A DNA stretch of 64,000 nt from an uncultured Clostridia bacterium (GCA_947366895.1 CANBBP010000002.1:1-64000), one strand, 5' to 3'; counted from the stretch's first letter, positions 9,625-19,004 are shown. Notes: generated by a model not told the origin, from the letters alone. A program made the numbers and translations.

Positions 9625-9764
9625 CTTTTTTTCCTATTTAATTTTATGTATTAATTATATCATAAAGGTTAGTAATAGAAAACAAGTATTTGTTTATACA
9701 TTTGCTTGAATTTATTTTTTTTGATTGATATACTGATTATAATAAATTTTTATAGGTGAAACTT

Positions 9765-10295
9765 ATGTTACAAAAAACGCAAATAGAAGATTTTGATAAA
9801 ATTTATGAAATAATGGAAGAAGCATTTCCTGTAGATGAAATTAGAACTTATGAAGAACAAAAGGCTTTATTTACCAATCCTAAGTTTATTCCATATGTTT
9901 TACGAGATGATAAAACTAAAGAGGTAATGGCTTTTATTTCAGTTTATGATTTTAAGGAATTTGTTTATATAGAACATTTTGTAACAAATAAGAAATTTAG
10001 AAATCTGGGCTTAGGTTCAAAAATTTTGCAGGAGATATCTTGTCTTTATAAAGGTAACCTTTGTTTAGAAGCAGAAGTTCCAGAAGATGAATTGTCATGT
10101 AGAAGAATAGAGTTTTATAAAAGAAATGGTTTTTTTAAAAATGACTATGATTATATTCAACCACCTATGTCAAAAGGTAGAAAACCTGTACCTTTGGTTA
10201 TTCTTACTTCTGGTAGAAAAATTTCAAAAGCCGAATTTGATGAAATAAAATCAACATTATATAAAGAAGTTTATAAAACTGATGGCAATTTTTAA
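9765..10295 (+). CDS. GNAT family N-acetyltransferase
   Basis: Acetyl-CoA-dependent acetyltransferase of unknown substrate. The GNAT fold shows in HFVTNKKFRNLGLGSKILQE, where the N-L-G-L-G-S loop binds the CoA pyrophosphate, and in RRIEFYKRNGFFKND near the C-terminal beta-bulge. The ATG at 9765 has AGG 8 bases upstream; an in-frame GTG at 9756 would add three residues. It is followed by the HAD gene after 32 bases with no terminator, so the two are probably co-transcribed. Confidence 0.82.
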   Translation: MLQKTQIEDFDKIYEIMEEAFPVDEIRTYEEQKALFTNPKFIPYVLRDDKTKEVMAFISVYDFKEFVYIEHFVTNKKFRNLGLGSKILQEISCLYKGNLCLEAEVPEDELSCRRIEFYKRNGFFKNDYDYIQPPMSKGRKPVPLVILTSGRKISKAEFDEIKSTLYKEVYKTDGNF

Positions 10296-10327
10296 AATTA
10301 ACTTTCCAAAAAAGGAGAAAAATCAAA

Positions 10328-11032
10328 ATGAAAGCTGTATTATTTGATTTAGATGGTACATTATTAATTGTAGATAAAGATAAATATACAAAAGCATATT
10401 TTAAAAGTTTAGTGGATAAGTTTTCCTCTATTGGATTTAATGGAAGTGAACTTATTAATGCTCTTATAAAATGTTTAGATGCTATGGTTAATAATAATGG
10501 GGAAAAAACAAATGAAAGTATATTTTGGAGTAAGTTTACTGAAATTTTAGGGGAAAAAGTTTTAGACTATAAAACTGATTTTGATAATTTTTATAGAAAT
10601 GAATTTAATAATCTTAAAGAAATTTGCAGTTCTACACAAAAGGCAAATGAAACTATAAAAAAATTAAAAAGTTTAGGTCTTAAATTAGTTTTAGCTTCTA
10701 GTCCTGTTTTTCCAAAAATAGCACAAGAAAATAGAATGAAGTGGGCAGGAGTTAATCCAAATGATTTTGATTTAATAACAAGTTACGAAAATTTTTCTTA
10801 TACAAAGCCTAATATAAAATATTATGAAGAAATATTAACTAAAATAAATTGTAAACCTGAAGATTGTATTATGGTAGGTAATGATATTACAGATGATATG
10901 ATAGCAGGAAAATTAGGTATAAAAACATTTTTGATTACTGAGTGTTTAATTAACACAAAAAATGAGGATTTATCTAATTATAATAAAGGCACTTTTGATG
11001 ATCTACTAAATTATATTGAAAATAATATATAA
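10328..11032 (+). CDS. HAD-superfamily hydrolase (subfamily IA)
   Basis: Phosphatase or related phosphotransferase. Motif I is FDLDGTLL (nucleophile Asp and acid-base Asp), motif II is LASSP, motif III is the Lys of TKPNIKYY, and motif IV is VGNDITDDM. An all-alpha cap occupies the region between motifs I and II, as in subfamily IA (phosphoglycolate or nucleotidase-like). The length of 234 and the strong GGAG ribosome site support the start. The substrate is unknown. Confidence 0.87.
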   Translation: MKAVLFDLDGTLLIVDKDKYTKAYFKSLVDKFSSIGFNGSELINALIKCLDAMVNNNGEKTNESIFWSKFTEILGEKVLDYKTDFDNFYRNEFNNLKEICSSTQKANETIKKLKSLGLKLVLASSPVFPKIAQENRMKWAGVNPNDFDLITSYENFSYTKPNIKYYEEILTKINCKPEDCIMVGNDITDDMIAGKLGIKTFLITECLINTKNEDLSNYNKGTFDDLLNYIENNI

Positions 11033-11186
11033 TATTTTGTGTTTAGGTTTAAAAAATTTTACTTTTATTAAAAAAATTTTACTTTATAATAATTTAATAA
11101 ATTTATAAACAGCATAAATAATAAGTTTTTAAAATAATTTAATTATGATATAATAAATTAAATTAAGATAGTTTAAGGAGTTAAAA

Positions 11187-11783
11187 ATGGGAATCATAAC
11201 AATCAGTCGTGAATTTGGTAGTGGTGGTAGAGAATTAGGAATTAAGTTAGCCGAAAAATTGGGATATAAGTTTTATGATAAAGAACTTATTGCCCTTGTT
11301 TCTAAAGAAGGTGGTAAGACTGAAAATTATATCGAGAATGTTTTATCAAAGATTAATGATTATGCTTATACTCCTAGAAATTCTTTTACTTTTTATACAA
11401 AAGAGCAAAAAAATTTAACAGATGAGTTAATAATGGAAAGAAAAGTTATAGGAGAAATAGCAAAAAAAGGAAATTGTGTAATTGTAGGTCGTGGAGCAGA
11501 TATAATTTTAAAGGACCAAAACACAATAGATATTTTTGTATATTCTAACATGCAATCAAAAATTAAAAGATGTAAAGAATATGCAAAAGATGAAGATAAA
11601 CTTAATGAGAAAGAATTAGAACACAAAATTAAAACTGTAGATAAAGCAAGACAAAAGTTATATGTTATGTTAGGTCAAGATTGTTGGGGTAAAAAAGAGA
11701 ATTATGATATTTGCATAAATACAACAAATTTAAATATTTCAAAACTTGCTAATGGTTTAGCTGAATTAATTAAAAGTATTTAA
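11187..11783 (+). CDS. Cytidylate kinase-like family protein
   Basis: P-loop protein of the cytidylate-kinase-like family that is common in Clostridia. It starts with ITISREFGSGGRELG, in which the usual Walker A lysine loop is replaced by the G-S-G-G-R form typical of this family, followed by AEKLGYKFYDKELI. VIVGRGADIIL corresponds to the conserved middle strand. It is distinct from canonical Cmk. Whether it phosphorylates CMP or another substrate is unknown. AAGGAG precedes the ATG. Confidence 0.83.
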   Translation: MGIITISREFGSGGRELGIKLAEKLGYKFYDKELIALVSKEGGKTENYIENVLSKINDYAYTPRNSFTFYTKEQKNLTDELIMERKVIGEIAKKGNCVIVGRGADIILKDQNTIDIFVYSNMQSKIKRCKEYAKDEDKLNEKELEHKIKTVDKARQKLYVMLGQDCWGKKENYDICINTTNLNISKLANGLAELIKSI

Positions 11784-11925
11784 TTATTGTTAAATATCAT
11801 AAGAACTAAATTTTAACTATTTGTTTTTAGTTATATTTATTAAATTTGATTTTTAAAATTTATATAAATATATTTTATTAAAATTTTTGACTTATATTTA
11901 ATATTTTAATTTAAAAGGTAAGTGT

Positions 11926-12225
11926 ATGGCTACATCAAAAGAATTTAGAGATTTTATAATTGAAAAACTTAGTTTATGCGATGAAATTTTTTGCAGGTCT
12001 ATGATGGGAGAGTATTTGTTATATTCAAAAGGTATTTTATTTGGTGGTATTTATAATTCTAGGCTATTAATTAAAATAACCGAAACTAATAAAAAATATA
12101 ATTTAAATGAAGCCATACCTTATCAAGGTGCTAAACCTATGTACATATGTGAAGATTTGCAAAACATGGAATTATTAAGAGATATAGTTAATGATACCTG
12201 TTTAGGAGTTCAAAAAAAGAAATAA
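11926..12225 (+). CDS. TfoX/Sxy N-terminal domain protein
   Basis: A 99-residue single-domain protein. It matches the N-terminal TfoX domain: residues 4-45 (EFRDFIIEKL through MMGEYLLYSKG) and GGIYNSRLLIK are typical. In gammaproteobacteria the two-domain TfoX/Sxy promotes competence; stand-alone N-terminal versions in Clostridia have no established role. There is an AAGG-type ribosome site. It is followed 31 bases later by a GNAT gene. No link to the ComEC-like gene at 27807 should be assumed. Confidence 0.8.
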   Translation: MATSKEFRDFIIEKLSLCDEIFCRSMMGEYLLYSKGILFGGIYNSRLLIKITETNKKYNLNEAIPYQGAKPMYICEDLQNMELLRDIVNDTCLGVQKKK

Positions 12226-12256
12226 ATATATATTCAAATTAATAAAAGAGGAAGTT

Positions 12257-12760
12257 ATGTTATATTTAAAATTAATTAATGAAAATGATATAATAGAAGA
12301 ACATAAAGCAATAAGTAATATTCCTGCACTTGAAAATGGTTTTAAAAATAAATATTATGGTTGTAGTTTTAATGAGTTTAAAAATGAAATACTTAACACC
12401 TTAATTAATTATGCAAAGGGTAAAGATTTACCTAATGGTTATGTTCCTTGCTCTTACATGTTTTTATGGGAAGATAATACAATAGTTGGGCTTTTTAAAA
12501 TAAGGCATTTTTTAAATGAAAAATTAAAAAATGGGGCAGGCCATTTAGGTTTTTGTGTGCTAAAAGATTTTAGAAGAAAGGGCTATGCAACAAAAGGGCT
12601 AAAACTTGCAATAGATGAGTGTAAAAAAATTATTAAAGACCAAGAGCTATATATGTCGGTTTTAAAAGATAATGTAGGGTCCTTAAAAGCACAGTTAAAT
12701 AATGGTGCAAAGATTGTTAATGAAAATGATGACCACTTTTTTACAAGAATAAAATTATAA
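12257..12760 (+). CDS. GNAT family N-acetyltransferase
   Basis: Third GNAT of the cluster. Recognisable elements are SYMFLWEDNTIVGLFKIRH, the beta strand plus CoA loop GFCVLKDFRRKGYATKGLKL, and a C-terminal NVGSLKAQLNNGAKIV that fits the conserved Asn-x2-S segment of RimJ/RimL-like members. Substrate unknown. The AGAGGAAG ribosome site supports the ATG. It sits between the TfoX-like and DHH genes on the same strand with short gaps, suggesting one transcript. Confidence 0.82.
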   Translation: MLYLKLINENDIIEEHKAISNIPALENGFKNKYYGCSFNEFKNEILNTLINYAKGKDLPNGYVPCSYMFLWEDNTIVGLFKIRHFLNEKLKNGAGHLGFCVLKDFRRKGYATKGLKLAIDECKKIIKDQELYMSVLKDNVGSLKAQLNNGAKIVNENDDHFFTRIKL

Positions 12761-12791
12761 AGATTCTATATAAAAAATAGGAAAAAACAAA

Positions 12792-13724
12792 ATGAAAATT
12801 CTTTTATTTTCCCATAGCCAAGATATTGATGGAGCAGGCTGTGCTATATTGTCAAAAGTTGCATTTAATAAATGTGAAATTATACCAACTAAAACTTTTG
12901 AAATAAATGATAATGTTTCTAAATTTATAAATGATAAAAGTATTTTTAATTTTGATAAAATTTTTGTTACTGACCTTTGTATAAAAGAACCTTTATTATC
13001 TTATATTAATGAAAATAGTGAATTAAAAAATAAAGTTGTTATTTTAGACCACCATAAAACTGAAATGGAAGAAGGGAACAATAAATATAGTTTTGTTAAT
13101 ATAGTTTTAGATAAAGATGGTGTTAAACAATCAGGAACCAGTTTATTTTATAATTATCTAATTGAAAAAGATTTGATTAAACAAACAAATTTTTTAGATG
13201 AGTTTGTGGAAAATACTAGACAATATGATATTTGGGAATGGGAAAGTAATAATAATTATGAAGCAAAGAAACTGCATATTTTATTTGAAAGTTTAGGGTT
13301 TGATAAATATATAGAAATAATTTTAAATAAAATAAATGATAATTCTTTAACTTTTAGTAGTAATGAGAATAACATTATTTATCAATATGAAGATAACTTT
13401 AAAAAAGCTATAGAAGAAATATTAAATAGTATGAAGGTTATTGATTTATTAATAATAGGTAAAACTTTTAAAGTTGGCTTTGTAAGATGTAGTTATAAAT
13501 ATAGAAATGATATTAATAAATTTATTAAAACTAATAACAAACATAATATTGATGTTGTAGGAATGATTATTTTGGATATGGACACTGTATCTTATAGACA
13601 AGTTAAAGATTGTGATGTATCAGTTATCGCAAAATATTTTGGTGGCAAAGGGCATAGAGAAGCTGCAAGTAATTTACAAAGTAATAGTTTATTTGTTAAA
13701 ATTATTAATGACAAATTAATTTAA
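12792..13724 (+). CDS. DHH-family phosphoesterase
   Basis: Predicted Mn-dependent phosphoesterase of the DHH/DHHA1 superfamily, acting on short oligonucleotides or a related phosphodiester or anhydride. The N-terminal metal motifs are SHSQDIDGAG (residues 8-17), FVTDLCI and ILDHHKTE. The C-terminal DHHA1-like substrate motif is FGGKGHREAASNL. The length of 310 is shorter than RecJ, which is encoded separately at 51752, and closer to NrnA-like or archaeal-type DHH proteins, although the DIDG-first motif differs from NrnA. The exact substrate is uncertain. Confidence 0.82.
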   Translation: MKILLFSHSQDIDGAGCAILSKVAFNKCEIIPTKTFEINDNVSKFINDKSIFNFDKIFVTDLCIKEPLLSYINENSELKNKVVILDHHKTEMEEGNNKYSFVNIVLDKDGVKQSGTSLFYNYLIEKDLIKQTNFLDEFVENTRQYDIWEWESNNNYEAKKLHILFESLGFDKYIEIILNKINDNSLTFSSNENNIIYQYEDNFKKAIEEILNSMKVIDLLIIGKTFKVGFVRCSYKYRNDINKFIKTNNKHNIDVVGMIILDMDTVSYRQVKDCDVSVIAKYFGGKGHREAASNLQSNSLFVKIINDKLI

Positions 13725-13793
13725 GTGTATGATTCAAAAATTTATTTTATTAAAATAGTTTTAAATAACTAAAGAAAAACAAAGGAGTTTAAA

Positions 13794-14372
13794 ATGAAAA
13801 CGTTAGTGTTAGCAACTAATAACAAACATAAATTAAAAGAATTTAAGGAAATCTTAACAGGTTATGAAGTACTATCTTTAAACGATATTAAATTTGTAGG
13901 AGACATTGATGAAACTGGTACTACATTTGAAGAAAATGCTATTCTTAAAGCAAAGACAATTAGTGAGTTCTTAAGAAAAAAAGATTTACATTATATGGTT
14001 ATTGCAGATGATAGTGGTTTAAGTGTAGATAGTTTACAGGGGGCTCCTGGAGTGTATAGTGCTAGATATGCAGGAAATCATAACGACAAAGCAAATAGGG
14101 ATAAACTATTAAGTGAATTGAAAGATAAACCAAGAACTGCTTTCTTTACTTGTGCTATTGCAGTTTGTTATATTGATGGAACCTGTAAAACTTTTATAGG
14201 CAAAACTTTTGGAGAAATTGCAACTGAAGAGAGAGGATCAACTGATTTTGGTTATGATTGCATTTTCTATTCCAATGATTTAAAAAAGACTTTTGGGGAA
14301 GCAACAGAAGAAGAAAAGAATAGTGTTTCTCATAGAGGTAGAGCAATAAATGAAATGTTAAAATCAATTTAA
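13794..14372 (+). CDS. rdgB: XTP/dITP diphosphatase (non-canonical purine NTP pyrophosphatase)
   Basis: Hydrolyses dITP, ITP and XTP to monophosphates, which keeps deaminated purines out of DNA and RNA. The Ham1/RdgB signature is clear: VLATNNKHKLKEFKEIL at the N-terminus, FEENAILKA, IADDSGLSVDSLQGAPGVYS with the catalytic Asp pair, FGYDCIF and SHRGRAINEM near the end. The length of 192 is normal. AAAGGAG precedes the ATG. It is the last gene of the plus-strand run and ends before a terminator facing glmS. Confidence 0.95.
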   Translation: MKTLVLATNNKHKLKEFKEILTGYEVLSLNDIKFVGDIDETGTTFEENAILKAKTISEFLRKKDLHYMVIADDSGLSVDSLQGAPGVYSARYAGNHNDKANRDKLLSELKDKPRTAFFTCAIAVCYIDGTCKTFIGKTFGEIATEERGSTDFGYDCIFYSNDLKKTFGEATEEEKNSVSHRGRAINEMLKSI

Positions 14373-14692
14373 TTTTTTAATAATAAAAACTTTTTGATTA
14401 ATAAAATTAAATTTTTTGAAAAAGATTTTTCGATTAATTTTTTATATAAATAAATATTAAATTAAGCACAATTTATTTAACTTAAAAATTATTATTAAAA
14501 TCATTTAATACTTATAATATTTAATATAAAAAAGAGTAGATTAGTTTTTAATCATACTCTTTTTTATTTTTACAAAAATCATGAGTTTAACTTGTGGATT
14601 TTTTATTATTTATTTAAAAAATTTAAACTGTTAAAGTATTTTATTTTACTTAATTTTTACCTAATAACATAAATTTTATTTTTAAAAATATT
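14373..14692. other. Convergent intergenic region
   Basis: This AT-rich gap separates the ends of rdgB (plus) and glmS (minus). Apart from the terminator at 14528-14556 I see no gene or structured element in it. Confidence 0.6.
14528..14556. terminator. Bidirectional terminator
   Basis: Long stem AAAAGAGTA-GATTA / TAATC-a-TACTCTTTT with one bulged A and a T-rich loop, flanked by A and T tracts. It is positioned to end rdgB; the reverse orientation may also serve glmS. Confidence 0.8.
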
Positions 14693-16675
14693 TTATTCAA
14701 CTGTTACACTTTTTGCTAAGTTTCTAGGTTTATCAGGGTTAAGTTTTCTTTTTAAGCAGGTTAAATATGAAATAACTTGAAAAGTTATTATTGCACATAT
14801 GGGCATAAGTTCTTCATTAACATTTGGTAGAGGTAAAACGTATTTAAAGTCTTTTTTAACTTCATTATCAAGTTCAAATTGTGAGGCAAATATTAAGTTA
14901 GCTCCACGAGATTTTGCTTCGTATGCACCGTTTAATGTTTTTTCTAATAAGGCTTTTTTTGTAGCAATAACAAACAAATAAGAACTATCATCTATTAAAG
15001 CTAAAAATCCATGTTTTAATTCTCCAGCTGGGTAGGCATTTGAATTAATGTACGTTATTTCTTTTAATTTTAAACTTGCTTCTTCACATGTAATGTAATC
15101 ATAATCTCTACCAATAAAAAATGCTGATGTTTTTTTTGCGAGTTCATCAACTAAAGTTGTAAACTCTTGTTTTGAAGGTATAATAATTTCATTAGATAGG
15201 TTTTCGATATTTTCTATATAATTTATAGTTTTATTTAATAATGCGTTTTGCATTTGTTTTGCAAGCATATATAAAACTGCAACTTGAGCAACATATGCTT
15301 TTGTTGAAGCAACAGCAATTTCTGTGCCTGCACAAAGTGGGAGGGTATAGTGGGCGAGTTTTGATAGGGTACTGTATTCTACATTTGTTAATGCAATAGT
15401 TGTGCAACCTTTTGATTTTGCTTCTTCACAAACAGCAATTGTGTCTGCTGTTTCTCCACTTTGACTAACTAAAATAACTAAAGTTTTAGCATCTATTATT
15501 GGGTTTTTATATCTAAATTCGCTAGCAACGCATGTTTGAGCATCAATTCTTGCAAAGTCTTGAATATATCTTGCTCCTATTAAACTAGCATGATAAGCTG
15601 TTCCACAACCTATTAAGACAAGTTTATTAAATTTTTTAAGAAATGTTTTATCAAAGGTTTCAAGAAGTGAAGTATTAGAATATCTTTTTGCAATGTTTTT
15701 TAATACTTCAGGAATTTCATTTATTTCTTTTTGCATAAAATGTTTATAATTTGTTTTGTTTTTAATATTATTTAAGTTTTCAAGTTTTGTAGGTTCTTTA
15801 GATAAAGTTTCTATATTTTTATTAAAAAATTCTATTTTTCCATTTGTGCATAAACAAAATTCATCATCTTCTAAACAATAATATTCTCTTGTTTTACCAG
15901 CAAAGCAAATAGGGTCGCTAGCAACAACTATATTTTTTTTACTTTTTGCTACATATAATGGACTTTTCTTTTTTGCTAAGAAAAGAGTATTTTTAAAATT
16001 TTTATTTATACAAACAAGTGCATAACTGCCTTTTAATTTTTTACATGTTTCTATAAGGGGAAGGATAGGGTTGGATTTTATGTCTAATTCACTATTAGAA
16101 GAAATGTGTTGTAGTAAGTTAGCAATTATTTCGCTATCAGTTTTACTTTTAAATGTGAATTTATTTTTTACAAGTTCATCTTTTAATTCTTGAAAATTTT
16201 CTATTATGCCATTATGTACAATTGACCATTCGTTGTTATTTGATAGGTGAGGATGAGCATTTTGTGTAGTTGCTTCTCCGTGAGTTGCCCAACGAGTATG
16301 ACCTATGCCACAGGTTGAATTTTCAAAATTATCTTCTTGTGCTTCTTCTGTTAAAGACTTAAGTTTATTTTGCAATTCTTCACTATCTAGTTCATCTGTA
16401 TCTAGTAGATACTTATTTTTTGGTATTTTATTGCTATTTTTAAGAAGTTGTTCCAAACTGCTTAATTTACCTTTGGTTTTTGTTACTTCTATTTTACAAA
16501 GATTTTTTTTGTTACTTTGACTATCATTTTTTTCATTTTGAGATGAAGTTTCATCTTCATCATTTATTACAGCTATACCTGCAGAGTCATAGCCTCTATA
16601 TTCAAGATGTTTTAACATATCAAGTAATATTTTTTCCTGATTGCCATTACCTATGTAACCTACTATTCCACACAT
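14693..16675 (-). CDS. glmS: Glutamine-fructose-6-phosphate aminotransferase (isomerizing)
   Basis: Makes glucosamine-6-phosphate from fructose-6-phosphate and glutamine, the first step to UDP-GlcNAc. The N-terminal nucleophile Cys2 (MCGIVGYIGN), HTRWATHG (126-133), two SIS domains (e.g. SQSGETADT) and the C-terminal LAKSVTVE, which carries the active-site Lys, are all present. It is 660 residues, about 50 longer than usual. The excess lies in two hydrophilic segments of the glutaminase domain, about residues 38-60 (Asp/Ser/Asn-rich) and 80-120 (Glu/Leu-rich). I see no glmS ribozyme in the short gap upstream. It is probably the last gene of a glmU(C)-glmM-glmS transcript. Confidence 0.95.
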   Translation of the reverse strand: MCGIVGYIGNGNQEKILLDMLKHLEYRGYDSAGIAVINDEDETSSQNEKNDSQSNKKNLCKIEVTKTKGKLSSLEQLLKNSNKIPKNKYLLDTDELDSEELQNKLKSLTEEAQEDNFENSTCGIGHTRWATHGEATTQNAHPHLSNNNEWSIVHNGIIENFQELKDELVKNKFTFKSKTDSEIIANLLQHISSNSELDIKSNPILPLIETCKKLKGSYALVCINKNFKNTLFLAKKKSPLYVAKSKKNIVVASDPICFAGKTREYYCLEDDEFCLCTNGKIEFFNKNIETLSKEPTKLENLNNIKNKTNYKHFMQKEINEIPEVLKNIAKRYSNTSLLETFDKTFLKKFNKLVLIGCGTAYHASLIGARYIQDFARIDAQTCVASEFRYKNPIIDAKTLVILVSQSGETADTIAVCEEAKSKGCTTIALTNVEYSTLSKLAHYTLPLCAGTEIAVASTKAYVAQVAVLYMLAKQMQNALLNKTINYIENIENLSNEIIIPSKQEFTTLVDELAKKTSAFFIGRDYDYITCEEASLKLKEITYINSNAYPAGELKHGFLALIDDSSYLFVIATKKALLEKTLNGAYEAKSRGANLIFASQFELDNEVKKDFKYVLPLPNVNEELMPICAIITFQVISYLTCLKRKLNPDKPRNLAKSVTVE

Positions 16676-16836
16676 ATTTTTTCCCTTTTAAATAATTGAT
16701 TATATTTTATTTTATAATTAAATAAATCTAATTAGTACAATAATTAATATTATTAATTAATAATATTTAAATAAATTCTTATATTTATACTAAAAAACCA
16801 TAATTAAAATTGTTTATATTTTTAGTTTAAAATTCA

Positions 16837-18156
16837 TTATTCTTCAGTTTGGTCTATAGAACTTACAACTTTTTCAATGTTTTTGGCACAAATTGATGCT
16901 GTATCTAAACTTTTACTTTCAACCATTATTCTAATTTTTGGTTCTGTTCCTGAAACTCGTACCATAATTCTTGCATCAGGGTTTAAATTCTTTTGTTCTT
17001 CTATGGCATTAATTAGATTTTCACTATTAATAACTCTCATTTTATCTTTAGAAATATAATCAATATTAACTTGTTCATATAATTTAATGTTGGCAAGTTC
17101 GCTTAAAGACTTATTTAATGTTTTACATATTTCAGCTAATTTAACAGCGGTAAGTAGACCATCGCCTGTTGTAGTAAATTCTCTTATAATAATATGTCCT
17201 GATTTTTCGCCACCAAGAGATAATCCCATTTGTTCAATTTTTTGAGATACATATTTATCTCCTATATCGGTTCTTATTAAATCTAGTCCTAAATTGTTAA
17301 GTTCCTTTTCAACACCCATGTTTGTATGTTGAGTTCCTACTACTATTTTGTTTTTAAGTGAATTGGTAGAATTAAGGAAATTTGCTAAAACATAAACTAT
17401 TAAATCGCCATCTAGTAATTTACCTGTACTATCACAAGCAATAATTCTATCACCATCTCCGTCAAAGGCAAAGCCTAAATCTGCTTTTGAACTTAATACT
17501 TTTTTAACTAATTTTTCAGGGTGTAAAGAGCCACAGTTTTCATTAATTTTGAAACCATCATTTTGGCAATTTATTTTAATAACTTCTGCTCCTAAACCTT
17601 TAAATACTTTTGGTGCAACATCATAACAAGCACCATTGCTAGCATCTAAAACAATTTTTAAGCCATCTAATTTAACTTTACATGCACTTTGTAGGTGTTT
17701 TACATATTCACTTACTAAATTAAATTCTTGTTTAAATCTACCTATTTTATGTGTAGGCATATTTACTTTACTAACAAATTTCTTTTCTAAGTTTGCTTCT
17801 CTTTCATCACCTAATTTTAGCCCATTATTATCAAATATTTTAATGCCATTATATTCCATTTTATTGTGAGAAGCACTAATTACTACTCCAAAATCTGCAC
17901 CTATTTTTTTTGTTAAATAGGCAATAGCTGGGGTAGGGCAAACTCCTAAATCAATAATATTTGCTCCTGCACTCATTGCTCCTGTGGAAAATGAACAGGT
18001 TAAGTATTCTCCACTAAGTCTAGTGTCTCTGCCTATTACTATTAAATTTTTAGGTTTTAGTGAACCTAAAGCATTTCCACAACTATTAGCAAGTGAATCT
18101 GTCAATTCAGTATTTACAATTCCTCTTATTCCATCTGTGCCAAAAAAAATACCCAT
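16837..18156 (-). CDS. glmM: Phosphoglucosamine mutase
   Basis: Interconverts glucosamine-6-phosphate and glucosamine-1-phosphate. Signature features are FGTDGIRG at the N-terminus, the phosphoserine loop ISASHN with Ser96, the Mg-binding DGDGDR, GEKSGHII for sugar recognition, and the C-terminal phosphate-binding RVSGTEPKIRIM. The length of 439 is typical. It is transcribed in the same direction as, and between, the GlmU acetyltransferase and glmS genes, with gaps of about 150 bases. The cluster covers three consecutive pathway steps. Confidence 0.95.
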   Translation of the reverse strand: MGIFFGTDGIRGIVNTELTDSLANSCGNALGSLKPKNLIVIGRDTRLSGEYLTCSFSTGAMSAGANIIDLGVCPTPAIAYLTKKIGADFGVVISASHNKMEYNGIKIFDNNGLKLGDEREANLEKKFVSKVNMPTHKIGRFKQEFNLVSEYVKHLQSACKVKLDGLKIVLDASNGACYDVAPKVFKGLGAEVIKINCQNDGFKINENCGSLHPEKLVKKVLSSKADLGFAFDGDGDRIIACDSTGKLLDGDLIVYVLANFLNSTNSLKNKIVVGTQHTNMGVEKELNNLGLDLIRTDIGDKYVSQKIEQMGLSLGGEKSGHIIIREFTTTGDGLLTAVKLAEICKTLNKSLSELANIKLYEQVNIDYISKDKMRVINSENLINAIEEQKNLNPDARIMVRVSGTEPKIRIMVESKSLDTASICAKNIEKVVSSIDQTEE

Positions 18157-18303
18157 AATATATTCCTTTTAAATCGTTAAAGTTTTAATTATAATTTTTT
18201 CAAAAAAAATTCTTTAATAAATATTTTTAAATTATTAAAAATAAATTTTAAATTGAATTATAAAATAATTATTAGATTATATAAGTTATTTAAAAATAAA
18301 TTA

Positions 18304-18954
18304 TTATTTTTTTAAATATTTGTCGGCTCTATTGGGTTTAACTGTCTCTCTTGCACGAGCAACAATAAAATCGTTTTTATTGGTATCTATAGTAAGGGTA
18401 GAGCCTGCACAAAGATAAGTATTATCTGAAATATTTACTGGTGCAATTATATTTGCATTACTTCCTATAAAACAGTTATTTCCAACCTTTATTTTTTGTT
18501 TTTGCTTGCCATTATAATTAACAAATATTGCACCACAACCTATATTACAATTACTGCCAACTTCGGCATCTCCTATATATGAAAGGTGGCTTGCCTTTGT
18601 TCCATTACCTAAACTTGCATTTTTTACTTCAACAAAATTACCAATTTTGCAGTTTGAGTTTATAATTGAATTAGGTCTTAAATGAGCAAAAGGTCCTATT
18701 GTAACATTATCTTTAACTTCACTATTTTCTATTTGGCTAAATGTAAGTTTTACATTATTACCTATTTTACTATCGGTAACAATATTAAAAGGCATTATTG
18801 TACAATTATCTCCAATTATTGTATTACCTAAAATATAGTTGTTAGGATATATAGTTACATTTTCGCCAATTACTACATTACTATCAATATAAGTAGATTT
18901 TTTATCTATTATATTAACATGTTTAAAATTATTATTATTTTCTAAATTTTCCAT
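18304..18954 (-). CDS. Stand-alone glucosamine-1-phosphate N-acetyltransferase (GlmU C-terminal half)
   Basis: Left-handed beta-helix acetyltransferase of 216 residues, matching only the C-terminal half of bifunctional GlmU. Residues aligned with the E. coli acetyltransferase site at a constant offset of 240 are Arg93 (R333), Lys111 (K351), His123 (catalytic H363), Tyr126 (Y366), Asn146 (N386) and Lys152 (K392). Strong blocks are GPFAHLRPNS and ASHLSYIGDAEVG. The uridylyltransferase domain (LxAGxGTRM loop) is absent; residues 1-20 are a short leader. It heads the glm cluster, so acetylation of GlcN-1-P is the expected role. UDP-GlcNAc formation then needs a separate pyrophosphorylase elsewhere. 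Confidence 0.88.
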   Translation of the reverse strand: MENLENNNNFKHVNIIDKKSTYIDSNVVIGENVTIYPNNYILGNTIIGDNCTIMPFNIVTDSKIGNNVKLTFSQIENSEVKDNVTIGPFAHLRPNSIINSNCKIGNFVEVKNASLGNGTKASHLSYIGDAEVGSNCNIGCGAIFVNYNGKQKQKIKVGNNCFIGSNANIIAPVNISDNTYLCAGSTLTIDTNKNDFIVARARETVKPNRADKYLKK

Positions 18955-18975
18955 ATATATTTTTCCTAATATTAT

Positions 18976-19004
18976 ATATTACATATTCTTTGTTTTTGCG
19001 ACAA
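18976..19004 (-). promoter_or_regulatory. Possible promoter of the glm cluster
   Basis: On the minus strand, TTGTCG (18999-19004) and TAATAT (18976-18981) are 17 bases apart, upstream of the GlmU acetyltransferase start at 18954. The fit to consensus is moderate. Confidence 0.4.

Noticed and set aside
16676..16836. glmS ribozyme upstream of glmS
   Set aside because: The gap is short and almost pure AT, with none of the GC-rich conserved core. The gene appears to be read from upstream glmM.
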